From Bacteroidales bacterium (GTDB taxonomy: Bacteria; Bacteroidota; Bacteroidia; Bacteroidales; Tenuifilaceae), in the NCBI GenBank assembly GCA_020636835.1, contig JACJXC010000008.1, positions 124,001 to 188,000 on the forward strand: 64,000 nucleotides of DNA, in the 5' to 3' direction. Made by a program: the position numbers and the translations under genes. Below are positions 15,404 through 24,786 of the stretch, piece after piece. Below the pieces are notes generated by a model. That model did no database searches, was not told where the DNA came from, and saw nothing but the letters and a program-made list of their open reading frames with translations. How positions within the stretch are numbered: position 1 is the stretch's first letter; each line of letters starts with the position of its first letter.

Positions 15404-18226
15404 TTACGCCGATTCCTCGGTTAGCAAGTGGCTGATGTTTACTCCAATTTTGAGTATTTTGAAAACTTTCCCGTTCTGATCCTTAATTGGGTTGTATGTT
15501 TCGAAGAAGAGGAATGATTTGTCGTTTACGGTAAATTTGTGGGTTTCCTTTTTGGTAACCCCGTTGTTCAGGTCTTCCCAGAACGCTTTGTAATTTTTAC
15601 GCTGCTCCTCGGTAAATTCCATTTGGAACGAGTGATGTTTCCCAATAACCTCGTCGTACTTAACACCCATCAAATCGGTGTATGCCTTGTTGATGTTTGT
15701 GATGTACCCCTCGGGGTTATACTCAATAATAAACGATGAGTTGCTAATGGCCTCGTAGAGGTTATCCATCTCTTGACTTTTCTCTTGGAGATCTTTTTGG
15801 ATACTCGCTGCAACTTCGGCTTGCTTGTTTACCTCTTCCTCAAGTTGTTTCGATGAAGTTATGTTCTTAGTAATACCAAAGATTCCTATAATCTCACCAT
15901 TTGGTGTTTTAAGCGGAAGTTTTGATGTTTCGGCCCAGGTTGCGCTACCGTCGGGTCTAACCTCTTTCTCAATAATTCCGATGATCGGTGTGCTGGTTTT
16001 GATAATGCGCTGTTCGTCGTCGTAGGCTGGCTTGGCATGTTCATCGCCAAAGAAGTCGAAGTCGGATTTGCCGTACAGATCCTCTTCCTCTGAGAGGCCG
16101 AAGAACCGAATGGTGGACTGGCTGGCCTTAATGAATTTACTTTGCAGATCTTTGAAGTATATCCTGTCGGGAAGATGGCTAAGCAGTGCATCAAGCAGCG
16201 TTTTTTCCCATTCCAGGGTTTTCTGGTTTTCAATAAACTCCTCGTTCCGCTTCTCGAGCTCTTCCTTAATGGTGGCCAACTCCTCCAGGTTTTGGCGAAC
16301 TTCTTCTTCTTGGGCTTTCATTTCCTCGGCTTGTTGCTGGGTTCTTTCCAGCAGTTCGGTGGTCCTGATATTGTTCCGAACCGAGGTGAGTGTTTGCGCA
16401 ATGCTCTGCGCAACGGTTTCGATAAATGAAATTTGGTAATCCTCAAAATCTTTGAACGATGCAAGTTCCACAACGCCAAGTACGTCCTCCTCAATCTTTA
16501 GAGGAACGATGAGTAGGTTTCGAGGTTTTGCTTCTCCCAATCCCGATGATATTGTAATGTAGTTTTCGGGGATGTTGGCTAAATGGATGGTTTTTTTCTC
16601 GAGGGCGCAATTGCCAACCAATCCTTCGCCCAGCATAACCTGTTTGGTGGTGAACTTTTGCCGGTTGTATGCGTATGCTGCCAACTGATCGAAATACTGA
16701 TTGTGTATGTCGTCATTGTTTAATATAAACAGTCCACCCTGTGTGGCATTTAGGTACTCAATGAGATTTTTTAGGATGTTGGCCGATAGCATGTCTATTC
16801 GGTCGTTGTTTTGGCGGAGAATATCGCCGAACTTAGCCAGCCCCTCGTTTATCCATTGCCGTTTTTGATCCTCGATTTTCCGTTTTTGATCCTCTTCCTG
16901 CGCGGTACGGAGGTTATTGCCCATCTCGATGAGCGATTTGCCCAGCACATCGTCGTTGCTTAGTAGTTCGAGTTGTGCGTTGTAGTTGCCCTCTCCAATT
17001 TCCTCGGCGAATTTAAGTTTTTGCGTTAGCCCTTTTACAGTGTTGCTTAGGTGGTTTACCATGGTGCCAATCTCATCCTGTTTTTGGTCTGACGCAATCA
17101 TGTCGGTGCTAATATGCCCTTTTGATAACTTGCTCAGCGTGTTCACTACTGAGGCTATTGGATTGATGATGTATCGACGCGATGCATAAAGAATGAATGC
17201 CGAGAGTAGTATAACCCCTATAATTCCAACAATTATTGCCTTCCAGAATGCGCTGTTCGATTCGCTAACAATCACACTCTTGGGAACTACAATCACCATG
17301 GCCCAGGTATTTTTTTTGTGTTCAAGGGTTACTGGGCGAATGGTAAAATACGATTCTATACCATTAATATCGGTATCCTCAAAGAAAACGGGGTCGCCGT
17401 TGGTTATTCTATCTAACACCCCGTTGCGAAGAAGAATATTCTCGTAGTCGGTTAGGGCGTTTTCACCAATCATATCCTTTTTGGGATGCGCTATGTATTT
17501 AAAGGCATTGGAGAGTAGTAGGGCGTAGCTGTCCTTGTAGGGTTTAATCTGTTTAAATAATTCGTAATAGTGGGTAAGGGGTATGTCGACGCCGACAAAT
17601 CCGGCCAGTTTCCCGTTTACCATGTTTGGCTCAATAATACTGGTCATCAGTATTTGGCCAGTATTGTTGTACGAGTCGAAGTATGGCTCTTCGAGGCTAA
17701 CTTTTTGAAGGGTTTTTAGCGCCTTGTATGTGTCGGGATCGCCGTTTAAACTGGCCTTCTCTAATTTACTGGTAATTGATCCCGATTCTTCGCGCCATAC
17801 TACATTTTTATACCGGCCGTAATCCTTTTGGTATGTGGAATCGAGGTATTTAAACTCCCAACTGTCCCAAATGGCAATGATGTCAGGGTTTTGTGCTAGG
17901 ACGTTTTTGTATATTTCGGTGTAGAAGGGTAGAATTTGCTCCTGGGGTATTGCCCTGTGGTTTTGAATGGCTCCCGACAGGGTTTTTGCGATGCCATAAT
18001 CCTTTTCAAGGAGCGATTGAACCATGGCGGCCTGCTTGTCGGCTGTAATCCCCATTTGTGCATAGGCATTGCTGATGGCATTTGTTTTTGCCTTGGTTCC
18101 GATGTAATATACTGTGGAGAATAGGATTAGGATTGAGGCTCCAACAAATAGAAATAATATTTTATGTTGAAGCGATAAGCGCCCAATCAGGCTCCGAATG
18201 TTCAGAAACTTCAAAGCGATATTCAT
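15404..18226 (-). CDS. Transmembrane Cache-HAMP-GAF-PAS-PAS sensor protein without a recognisable output domain
   Basis: 940 aa. Order: short cytoplasmic N-terminus, membrane segment near 24-44 (ILFLFVGASILILFSTVYYIG), a periplasmic double-Cache domain to about 325 (GFVGVDIPLTHYYELF is the typical final Cache strand), second membrane segment (AIIVGIIGVILLSAFIL), HAMP, a GAF domain (about 490-620, GLGEAKPRNLLIVPL), a long coiled coil with ERTQQQAEEMKAQEEEVRQN, and two PAS domains (SHLPDRIYFKDL; ISNSSFIIEYNPEGYITNIN). No histidine kinase, GGDEF, phosphatase or MCP signalling tip is present. It closely resembles the shorter protein at 40585-42918. The output must come from partner proteins. Confidence 0.85.
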   Translation of the reverse strand: MNIALKFLNIRSLIGRLSLQHKILFLFVGASILILFSTVYYIGTKAKTNAISNAYAQMGITADKQAAMVQSLLEKDYGIAKTLSGAIQNHRAIPQEQILPFYTEIYKNVLAQNPDIIAIWDSWEFKYLDSTYQKDYGRYKNVVWREESGSITSKLEKASLNGDPDTYKALKTLQKVSLEEPYFDSYNNTGQILMTSIIEPNMVNGKLAGFVGVDIPLTHYYELFKQIKPYKDSYALLLSNAFKYIAHPKKDMIGENALTDYENILLRNGVLDRITNGDPVFFEDTDINGIESYFTIRPVTLEHKKNTWAMVIVVPKSVIVSESNSAFWKAIIVGIIGVILLSAFILYASRRYIINPIASVVNTLSKLSKGHISTDMIASDQKQDEIGTMVNHLSNTVKGLTQKLKFAEEIGEGNYNAQLELLSNDDVLGKSLIEMGNNLRTAQEEDQKRKIEDQKRQWINEGLAKFGDILRQNNDRIDMLSANILKNLIEYLNATQGGLFILNNDDIHNQYFDQLAAYAYNRQKFTTKQVMLGEGLVGNCALEKKTIHLANIPENYITISSGLGEAKPRNLLIVPLKIEEDVLGVVELASFKDFEDYQISFIETVAQSIAQTLTSVRNNIRTTELLERTQQQAEEMKAQEEEVRQNLEELATIKEELEKRNEEFIENQKTLEWEKTLLDALLSHLPDRIYFKDLQSKFIKASQSTIRFFGLSEEEDLYGKSDFDFFGDEHAKPAYDDEQRIIKTSTPIIGIIEKEVRPDGSATWAETSKLPLKTPNGEIIGIFGITKNITSSKQLEEEVNKQAEVAASIQKDLQEKSQEMDNLYEAISNSSFIIEYNPEGYITNINKAYTDLMGVKYDEVIGKHHSFQMEFTEEQRKNYKAFWEDLNNGVTKKETHKFTVNDKSFLFFETYNPIKDQNGKVFKILKIGVNISHLLTEESA

Positions 18227-18245
18227 GGTAAATGCTAAAGCTTAA

Positions 18246-19085
18246 TTAGTTGAAGCTTTGGTACTTTTTCACCCTTGGGTTAACACACATTACAGGTATT
18301 TCGAGGGTTTTTTCGCGTTTTGCATCCACAAAATAGTTGTACTTGTCGGTCATAATAAGTATAAGGTCGGCCTCAATAACCTGTCCAAACTTAAATACTT
18401 CATCTTCGAAGGGCCCCTTTTTTTTGGCGGTTTTAATACCGTAAACAATGCCAACCCCATCGAGCATTTTTTTTGTGAAGTAGATATTGTTGGCCATCTG
18501 TTTCTTCTGGCCATCGTCGGTAAGGTATGGTTTAATTAGGTTGATGTTGCATTTGTAGTATTTTGCCAAGTAGATAATCCAGTGCACCGCCTCTTTAAAT
18601 TTACGGTCGTGATCTACCGGAATTACTATCTCGATGTAGTGCGAGTGGCGGGGCGGCTCGTTTATTACAATAAACGGAAGGGTGATGTCTTTGAATACAA
18701 GGTCTTTTAGGAAGTTGGATGCTCTAACTGCTTTCCCGTTAAAATGGTAAGAGTGGTTGGCCACAATTAGGTTAACGTTGGCAGTTGTAATGAGTTGTTT
18801 CACGATGCGCTTTGGATGCCCCTCCATAACCAGTGTTTGTGGTTTTACCCCATATTTTTGCTGGGTTTGAATAGCCACCTGGTCAAACTTTTTATTGATG
18901 GCTTCTATTTCTTTTATGTTGACACTTCGAACAAAGAAGTCGTAGAGTGAGGATCGGGGGATTATATGAAGCAACATGATTTCATTTCCTCCAGCTTCGG
19001 CTAGCTGAATGGCGTGTTGCAGTGCATTTTCTGATCCTTCGGTGAAGTCCCAGGGAACGAGAACAACTTTTTTAATACTTTCCAT
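18246..19085 (-). CDS. Universal stress protein (tandem USP domains)
   Basis: 279 aa, the length of two USP domains. The first begins KVVLVPWDFTEGSENALQHA and runs to PFIVINEPP near residue 150; the second, more diverged, begins IEIVIPVDHDRKFKEAVHW and ends IPVMCVNPRVKK. The ATP-binding GxxGxxxxxxxxxG(S/T) loop is not evident in either half, so it may be of the non-ATP-binding type. It is 19 bp upstream of the sensor gene on the same strand, probably cotranscribed, and is a paralog of the protein at 20969-21766 on the other side of the cyclase gene. Confidence 0.85.
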   Translation of the reverse strand: MESIKKVVLVPWDFTEGSENALQHAIQLAEAGGNEIMLLHIIPRSSLYDFFVRSVNIKEIEAINKKFDQVAIQTQQKYGVKPQTLVMEGHPKRIVKQLITTANVNLIVANHSYHFNGKAVRASNFLKDLVFKDITLPFIVINEPPRHSHYIEIVIPVDHDRKFKEAVHWIIYLAKYYKCNINLIKPYLTDDGQKKQMANNIYFTKKMLDGVGIVYGIKTAKKKGPFEDEVFKFGQVIEADLILIMTDKYNYFVDAKREKTLEIPVMCVNPRVKKYQSFN

Positions 19086-19253
19086 ATCCGGAAAATTAAT
19101 TATTTGATCAATAAAATTTTAAAATCATTATACTGCCAAAATGCGGATTTTTGTTGATAAATCACCGTTTTTGGTAGTAAAAATCATAAAATATCATAGC
19201 TAAAAAACCTGATAAATATAGCTAAAAATAGTATAGTACGCACATTTTACCAA

Positions 19254-20732
19254 TTAAATATCATTTTTCTCCAGTTGTTCCATCCATTTTCGGATGTTTT
19301 CCAACTGCTTATTTTTGTTTACGTTCCTGAGTTTTCGGGCTGTTTCTGTAAAATACTGATGGTTTTCGATGAATTTTATTTGCATCATATTCCAGTCGTG
19401 CAGTGTCCCAATCATTCCGTGTTCGTGGAGTTCCTTGTATAGCATGTTCGATACCGGGATGAAATCCGTTCGGCCCAGGTAGTCTAGATCCGCATCGCAG
19501 ATAATTTCTTGCAGGAGATTTTTTGGTTTTGGGGGCATTTTGGTGGACATGATTATCCTCGCTATTTCCTCCATCTGTTCGGTGGAGTAGCCGTATTGGG
19601 GAAGTATTTCGTAGGCCAGTTTAACGCTCATCTCCTCGTGGGTTGCATAGTCTATCAGATGTCCTGAGTCGTGGAATAAGGCTGCGGTTCGGAGAACCAC
19701 CATTTCTTCGGTTGATATACTCTCGGATCGGCCAATCAGCTCCACCTGGGTGTACACGTCAACGGTGTGCTTCATGTTGTGGTAGTACAGATTTTTTGGA
19801 AGCCCAACCTCCAATTTCTCCAGAACCAACTCCTCCACGTCGCCTAGTCTGATTAGCTGGAGCTCGGTCCAAAAGTTTTTTCCTGGTTTAAGCCCGTCGG
19901 GGGTTGCCGATAGGTTGGGGGCAATGCCCTCTACAAAGTACATTTTAACATCGCCCTTATTCTTAACCGGCATTTTGCCCCGGTATGTGCATCTGAAAAA
20001 ATCTTTTACTAAGATGTAGGTGTCCTCCGAGATGTTTATTTTCCCGGCTTCTCCGGCCGATTCCATTCGGCTTGCGGTGTTAACAGTGCTTCCCCAAATA
20101 TCGTACGATAGCTTATTGCGACCAACAACCCCTGCGATAACGGGGCCGGTGTCTATTCCAATCCGGAGTTCCCATAAGCCCTCGTCGGGGTTGTGCTGCC
20201 GATTTATCTCCTGCATGTGCCCCATCATTTCGATAGCTGCTGCAACTACCTCAATAGGGTTTGTGCGGTTCTTCTTGGGGATCCCCCCTGCGCACATGTA
20301 GGCATCTCCGATTGTTTTTATTTTCTCGATGCGGTACTTATCCACCACGGTGTCGAATTGATAGAAGAATTTGTCGAGCTGATCGATCAACTCCTCAGCT
20401 CTAATCTCGTCGGTTATTTTGGTGAAGCCCTGTATATCGGAGAAAAGCACAGTAACCATTTTGAATTTTTGCGCATTTACCCGGCCGTGCTCTTTCAACT
20501 CGTCGGCCGTGTTCCGGGGGAGAACCCGGGTGAGCAGATTTTCTGCTTTGGATTTTTCCTTAAGCAGCTCCTCGGTTCGTTGGCAAATGAGTTTTTCGAG
20601 CTGATTAATGTTCTTTGTATAGGAGTATAGTATTGCGCTATACACGGTAAATGCTGTTGCTAAAAGGAATAAAATCAGCACAATAAGTTGTACGTTGGTG
20701 ATAATTAGGGTTATGTAGAGGTGGCTTGTCAT
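19254..20732 (-). CDS. Class III adenylate cyclase fused to an HD phosphodiesterase-like domain
   Basis: 492 aa. One N-terminal membrane segment (about 13-37), a short coiled coil, then a class III cyclase domain (about 88-270) with all key residues: metal Asp99 (LFSDIQGFT) and Asp143 (IGDAYM), adenine-selecting Lys139 and Asp211 (SYDIWGSTVN), and transition-state Asn218 and Arg222. ATP should therefore be the substrate. After a linker, residues about 300-480 form an HD-type domain with YYHNMKHTVDV (His318, His322), ALFHDSGH (His354, Asp355) and CDADLDYLG, resembling the YHNxxH...HD pattern of class I cyclic-nucleotide phosphodiesterases. The protein may both make and break cAMP, or the HD domain may be regulatory. 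It sits between two universal stress protein genes. Confidence 0.88.
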   Translation of the reverse strand: MTSHLYITLIITNVQLIVLILFLLATAFTVYSAILYSYTKNINQLEKLICQRTEELLKEKSKAENLLTRVLPRNTADELKEHGRVNAQKFKMVTVLFSDIQGFTKITDEIRAEELIDQLDKFFYQFDTVVDKYRIEKIKTIGDAYMCAGGIPKKNRTNPIEVVAAAIEMMGHMQEINRQHNPDEGLWELRIGIDTGPVIAGVVGRNKLSYDIWGSTVNTASRMESAGEAGKINISEDTYILVKDFFRCTYRGKMPVKNKGDVKMYFVEGIAPNLSATPDGLKPGKNFWTELQLIRLGDVEELVLEKLEVGLPKNLYYHNMKHTVDVYTQVELIGRSESISTEEMVVLRTAALFHDSGHLIDYATHEEMSVKLAYEILPQYGYSTEQMEEIARIIMSTKMPPKPKNLLQEIICDADLDYLGRTDFIPVSNMLYKELHEHGMIGTLHDWNMMQIKFIENHQYFTETARKLRNVNKNKQLENIRKWMEQLEKNDI

Positions 20733-20968
20733 TGTGCTTTGTTTATTGGTACGCGGGTTTGGTGAATAAACAACTCGTCAATTGATGTTTTATAGTATTA
20801 ATCGTAAAAAAGTAAGATCTAATTAATGATAAAAGTAATAAAATTCATACATTAGTCCAATTTTATTGGCGACTGTTTTGCTTAATTTTTTTATATAGCA
20901 TTCGGTTCTGCCCAAATATGGGATTTGTTTGTAATATCAAGTTGAGTATTTTTTCAAAATAGAGGTTT

Positions 20969-21766
20969 ATGAAAGGTGCACCAAAAACAATTCTGGTTCC
21001 AACAGATTTTTCGAAGGTAGCTGAGTATGCCCTACAGCACGCGGTTAGGGTATCGAATGTGGTTAAGGAACCAATATCCATTCTACATATTGTTCAATCG
21101 GAATCCGAACTGGCCGAAGCTGGCCGAAAGCTCGATGCTGTTATAGCCGCCACCAAGGAGAAATACAGTGTTGATATTAAACCCATATTACGGGTGGGTA
21201 GCATTTTTATTGATATTGCCCGTGTGGCTAACGAAATTGATGCCAGCATTGTGATTATGGGGTCATCCACCATTAAGGAGATGGACGAGAACCGTGTGTC
21301 GTGGACTCTTAAGGTTATTACCAGCTGTAAGGTGCCCTTTGTAACCATTCAGGAGCCGCCAGTGAATAAGCGATACGACGATGTGGTTTTCCCCATCGAT
21401 TTTACTACCGAGAACCGCGAAAAGCACGAGAGGATATCGTATTTCTGCGATTTCTACCTCTCCAAATTCCATCTTATTAAGCCGCTTACCAGCGATCCCG
21501 AACTGCTTGCCAAAATTGATCTCAACATGGCTTCGGCGCGTAAGTTTCTTGAGCAAAAAGGGGCGAAGTTTACTGAGTACACAGTTCCAGGTGCTAAGCC
21601 CTACGAACAGGAGGTTCTGGAGCTTGCTGTAAACATTCGTGCCGATCTTATTGTGGTTATGACAACCCCTCTCGATACGGCTGGTGAGTTTACAGTTGAG
21701 CCGTTGGAGCAGTTTATTTTGGCAAACGCAAGGCATATCCCGGTTATGAGCGTTAATCCCCGTTAG
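20969..21766 (+). CDS. Universal stress protein (tandem USP domains)
   Basis: 265 aa. First USP domain starts KTILVPTDFSKVAEYALQHA and ends near PFVTIQEPP; the second starts DDVVFPIDFTTENREKH and ends IPVMSVNPR. Domain arrangement and the shared ending with the protein at 18246-19085 show they are paralogs. Only remnants of the ATP-binding glycine loop are visible (VIMGSSTIKEMDENRVSW). It is transcribed divergently from the cyclase gene across a 236-bp AT-rich region and precedes rdgB by 8 bp. Confidence 0.87.
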   Translation: MKGAPKTILVPTDFSKVAEYALQHAVRVSNVVKEPISILHIVQSESELAEAGRKLDAVIAATKEKYSVDIKPILRVGSIFIDIARVANEIDASIVIMGSSTIKEMDENRVSWTLKVITSCKVPFVTIQEPPVNKRYDDVVFPIDFTTENREKHERISYFCDFYLSKFHLIKPLTSDPELLAKIDLNMASARKFLEQKGAKFTEYTVPGAKPYEQEVLELAVNIRADLIVVMTTPLDTAGEFTVEPLEQFILANARHIPVMSVNPR

Positions 21767-21774
21767 TTTGAGTA

Positions 21775-22374
21775 ATGTTGAATAATCCGTTGACGCTGGT
21801 TTTCGCAACCAATAACCTGCATAAGTTGCACGAGGTTCAGGCACTTCTGGGCGGTTGCTTCCAGTTAATGTCGTTGTCCGATATTCATTGTGCCGACGAA
21901 ATTCCAGAGGATCATCATACTTTGCAGGATAACGCTTTGCAGAAAGCCCGATATATTTACCAAAAGTATGGGTATAGTTGCTTTGCCGACGATACCGGGC
22001 TTGAGGTGGAGTGGCTGAATGGTGAGCCTGGGGTATTTAGTGCCAGGTATGCTGGCGAGGCAAAGGATTCCAAGGCTAATATCCGCAAACTACTCGCTAA
22101 TCTCGATGGTGCTGAAAATCGGAAGGCTCGCTTTAGAACCGTTATTGCCCTGATAGTTGATGGTGCCGAGTATCTGTTCGAGGGTGAGGTTCGGGGAGTG
22201 ATTCTCTCCGAGGAGTACGGAACCGATGGCTTTGGGTACGATCCCATTTTCCGTCCCGATGGTTTTGATGAGTCGTTTGCCCAGATGCCGTTGCCCCTTA
22301 AAAATAGCATAAGCCACAGGGGTGTTGCTGTTGGTAAACTAGTCGATTTCCTTAAAACATTACCCGCCCATTAG
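21775..22374 (+). CDS. rdgB: dITP/XTP pyrophosphatase (RdgB/HAM1 family)
   Basis: 199 aa. Hydrolyses non-canonical purine triphosphates (dITP, ITP, XTP) to the monophosphate, keeping them out of nucleic acids. Family signatures: N-terminal LVFATNNLHKLHEVQALL, CFADDTGLEVEWLNGEPGVF, ARYAGEAKDSKANIRKLL, GFGYDPIFRPDG and the C-terminal KNSISHRGVAVGKL. Full length. It follows the universal stress gene closely and is probably cotranscribed. Confidence 0.96.
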   Translation: MLNNPLTLVFATNNLHKLHEVQALLGGCFQLMSLSDIHCADEIPEDHHTLQDNALQKARYIYQKYGYSCFADDTGLEVEWLNGEPGVFSARYAGEAKDSKANIRKLLANLDGAENRKARFRTVIALIVDGAEYLFEGEVRGVILSEEYGTDGFGYDPIFRPDGFDESFAQMPLPLKNSISHRGVAVGKLVDFLKTLPAH

Positions 22375-22484
22375 GTGTTTAGGTTGTAAATTCAATGCGT
22401 TTAACCCAGTTGTGTTATTTAATTTGCACTGCGATAATAAAATATTTTACCCTTTTGCGAGTTTATCTCTAAAAATACTACTCT

Positions 22485-24782
22485 ATGATCCGCTTTGTTG
22501 CCGTTCTATGCCTTTTGCTCTGGGTCGATTTTGTTTCGTTTGCTCAGGCTCCGCTTGGGCAATGGCGCGATCACTTCTCATTCAACAGTTCCACCAGTGT
22601 GTGTGTGGGCAAAGGAAAAATATATTGCGGAGCCCAACCGGGCGTCTTCACCTACTCTTTGGCCGATGGGCAGGTTGATAAGCTAACCAAGGTGAACGGT
22701 CTTTCCGATTATGGGGTATCGGCCGTTGCATATTTTGATGAGGGCAGTTTTTTAGCGGTTGGCTACGATAATGGGAATATCGATTTGGTTTACTCCGACA
22801 GGGTGGTAAACATCGCAGATGTTAAAAATAAGGCTCTCTCCGCTAGTAAGCGCATCTCCGATTTTTACCAGTATGATGGTTTGTTGTATGCCTCCACAGG
22901 TTTTGGTATTGTGGTTATTAATCCGTTAAAGGAGGAGATTAAGGATACGTATTTCATTGGCCCGGGTAGTTCGTACCTTAAGGTGAATAACCTGATTGTT
23001 TTTAATGGTAAGTTTTGGGCTGCCACCGAAATAGGTTTGTTTACCGCATCGGTAACCGATCCATTTCTGGTTAACTATGAGCACTGGGTTCTTCAAACAG
23101 ATATTTCCAATCCCTCGTGGGAGTGTATTGGTGTTACCGCTTCGGATGCCGTGCTTTTTACCTTGCAGCGGAACGATACCGGGAATGATGGGCTGTGGCG
23201 ATACAATGGTACAACTTGGACTGGAATTGACGGGCCCTATGCTTCTGCAACCGCTGTTAAAATGAATAGTTCAAAGGTGTTGTTAACTTCGAATTCGGGA
23301 ATCACGGCTTATAGTGTGACAGGGGTGCAAGGTGTCTCAGTAACGGCGTATTCCGGTACAAGTGATTTTTTCCCTAACATGGCCATCCCGGTTGATGAAG
23401 ACCGTATTGCGGTGGCCGATGGTAGGGCGGGTTTGGTGTTGGGTACGTCGTCGCGTCAGATATGCATAAAGCCCATGGGACCTGGTAGTAATAGTGTTTT
23501 TTCTTTGGCTACAAGTCGTTCACGGGTTGTTGTTGCTGCTGGGGCTTACGATGCTTCGTATGTAAACACATGGACAAATTTTTCGGTTCACAGTTTGGTT
23601 AACGAGCGTTGGGGTACTTACATTACAGGCGATTGTCACGATGCGGTTGTTGCCGAGTTTAATCCGAAGGATCCCTCGTCGTACTTTGTGGGTAGTTGGG
23701 GTGGTGGTGTGTCTCAGTATCAGGACGATCAGTTCCTAGCGCGTTATACCCCCGAAAATAGTTCGCTGCAAACAATCCTTCCAAATCTCCCTTACTGCCG
23801 CATTAGCGGGTTGGCCTTCGATGGGAATGGGAATCTCTGGGTGGCTAACTCTCAGGTGGAAAAGCCCATCTCCGTTCGCAAACCCGATGGAACTTGGATT
23901 GCGTTTCCTTATTCCGCAGTGATTAATTCCGAGAAATTGTCCACTCTTCATTATTCATCGGCCAATGGTACTCTTTGGTTAATTTTGCCGCGGGGCGAGG
24001 GTATGTTTGTGCTGCATCCTGGGGCTAATATCGATAGCAAGGATGACGATAAGTATCTTAAAACTAAGCCCTATAGCAGCGAAGGGGCTGTGTTTGGGCT
24101 CGATATAAACGATTTGGCTTTCGATACGGACAACGCATTGTGGATTGGAACATCGCAGGGGGTGTTGATGAGCTATAATCCCGATAAGATTTTCGAGGGA
24201 GGTTTCTACGTGCAAAAGGTTAAGGTTCCGGACGTGGTTGAAGGGCTGGCTATTTATCTTTTAGAAACAGAATCGATTACCGCCGTAACTGTTGATGGTG
24301 GCAACCGGAAATGGTTTGGCACATTGAATTCGGGGGTGTTTTTGTATAATGCCGATGGCACATCGCAACTCCTCCACTTTACCACCGACAACAGTCCGTT
24401 GCCATCCAATAGCATTCTCGATGTGAAGATTCACCCCACCACTGGCGAGGTTTTTATTGTTACCGAAAAGGGCTTGGTTTCGTACCGAGGCGATGCCACC
24501 GATCCCTCGGATAGGTTTGGGACTATATACTCGTATCCTAACCCAGTGCCACCGGGGTATAGCGGTAAAATATCCATTGTGGGGTTAGTTAAAAATACCG
24601 TGGTAAAAATAACCGACATCAGCGGGAACCTTGTTTACGAAACAAAATCGGAGGGGGGCATGGCAACATGGGATGGCCGTAGTCTTCGTGGTCATCGGGT
24701 TGGAACGGGTGTTTACCTTGTTTTTTGTGCCGATATTAAGGGCGAGCAATCCGCTGTAACTAAAATTCTATTCATCAAGTAG
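22485..24782 (+). CDS. porZ: Type IX secretion system protein PorZ
   Basis: 765 aa, close to the length of PorZ from Porphyromonas gingivalis. Signal peptide (residues 1-21, ending FAQ), then APLGQWRDHFSFNSSTSVCV and a two-component-regulator-type beta-propeller (repeats such as KLTKVNGLSDYGVSAV and NDLAFDTDNALWIGTSQGV). The C-terminal ~85 residues form a type IX sorting-like domain (YSYPNPVPPGYSGKISI...GTGVYLVF...KILFIK). PorZ is part of the outer-membrane attachment complex that anchors type IX cargo to the cell surface. Adjacent recO, starting 4 bp later, is a recurrent neighbour in Bacteroidetes (from memory). Confidence 0.9.
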   Translation: MIRFVAVLCLLLWVDFVSFAQAPLGQWRDHFSFNSSTSVCVGKGKIYCGAQPGVFTYSLADGQVDKLTKVNGLSDYGVSAVAYFDEGSFLAVGYDNGNIDLVYSDRVVNIADVKNKALSASKRISDFYQYDGLLYASTGFGIVVINPLKEEIKDTYFIGPGSSYLKVNNLIVFNGKFWAATEIGLFTASVTDPFLVNYEHWVLQTDISNPSWECIGVTASDAVLFTLQRNDTGNDGLWRYNGTTWTGIDGPYASATAVKMNSSKVLLTSNSGITAYSVTGVQGVSVTAYSGTSDFFPNMAIPVDEDRIAVADGRAGLVLGTSSRQICIKPMGPGSNSVFSLATSRSRVVVAAGAYDASYVNTWTNFSVHSLVNERWGTYITGDCHDAVVAEFNPKDPSSYFVGSWGGGVSQYQDDQFLARYTPENSSLQTILPNLPYCRISGLAFDGNGNLWVANSQVEKPISVRKPDGTWIAFPYSAVINSEKLSTLHYSSANGTLWLILPRGEGMFVLHPGANIDSKDDDKYLKTKPYSSEGAVFGLDINDLAFDTDNALWIGTSQGVLMSYNPDKIFEGGFYVQKVKVPDVVEGLAIYLLETESITAVTVDGGNRKWFGTLNSGVFLYNADGTSQLLHFTTDNSPLPSNSILDVKIHPTTGEVFIVTEKGLVSYRGDATDPSDRFGTIYSYPNPVPPGYSGKISIVGLVKNTVVKITDISGNLVYETKSEGGMATWDGRSLRGHRVGTGVYLVFCADIKGEQSAVTKILFIK

Positions 24783-24786
24783 CCCC

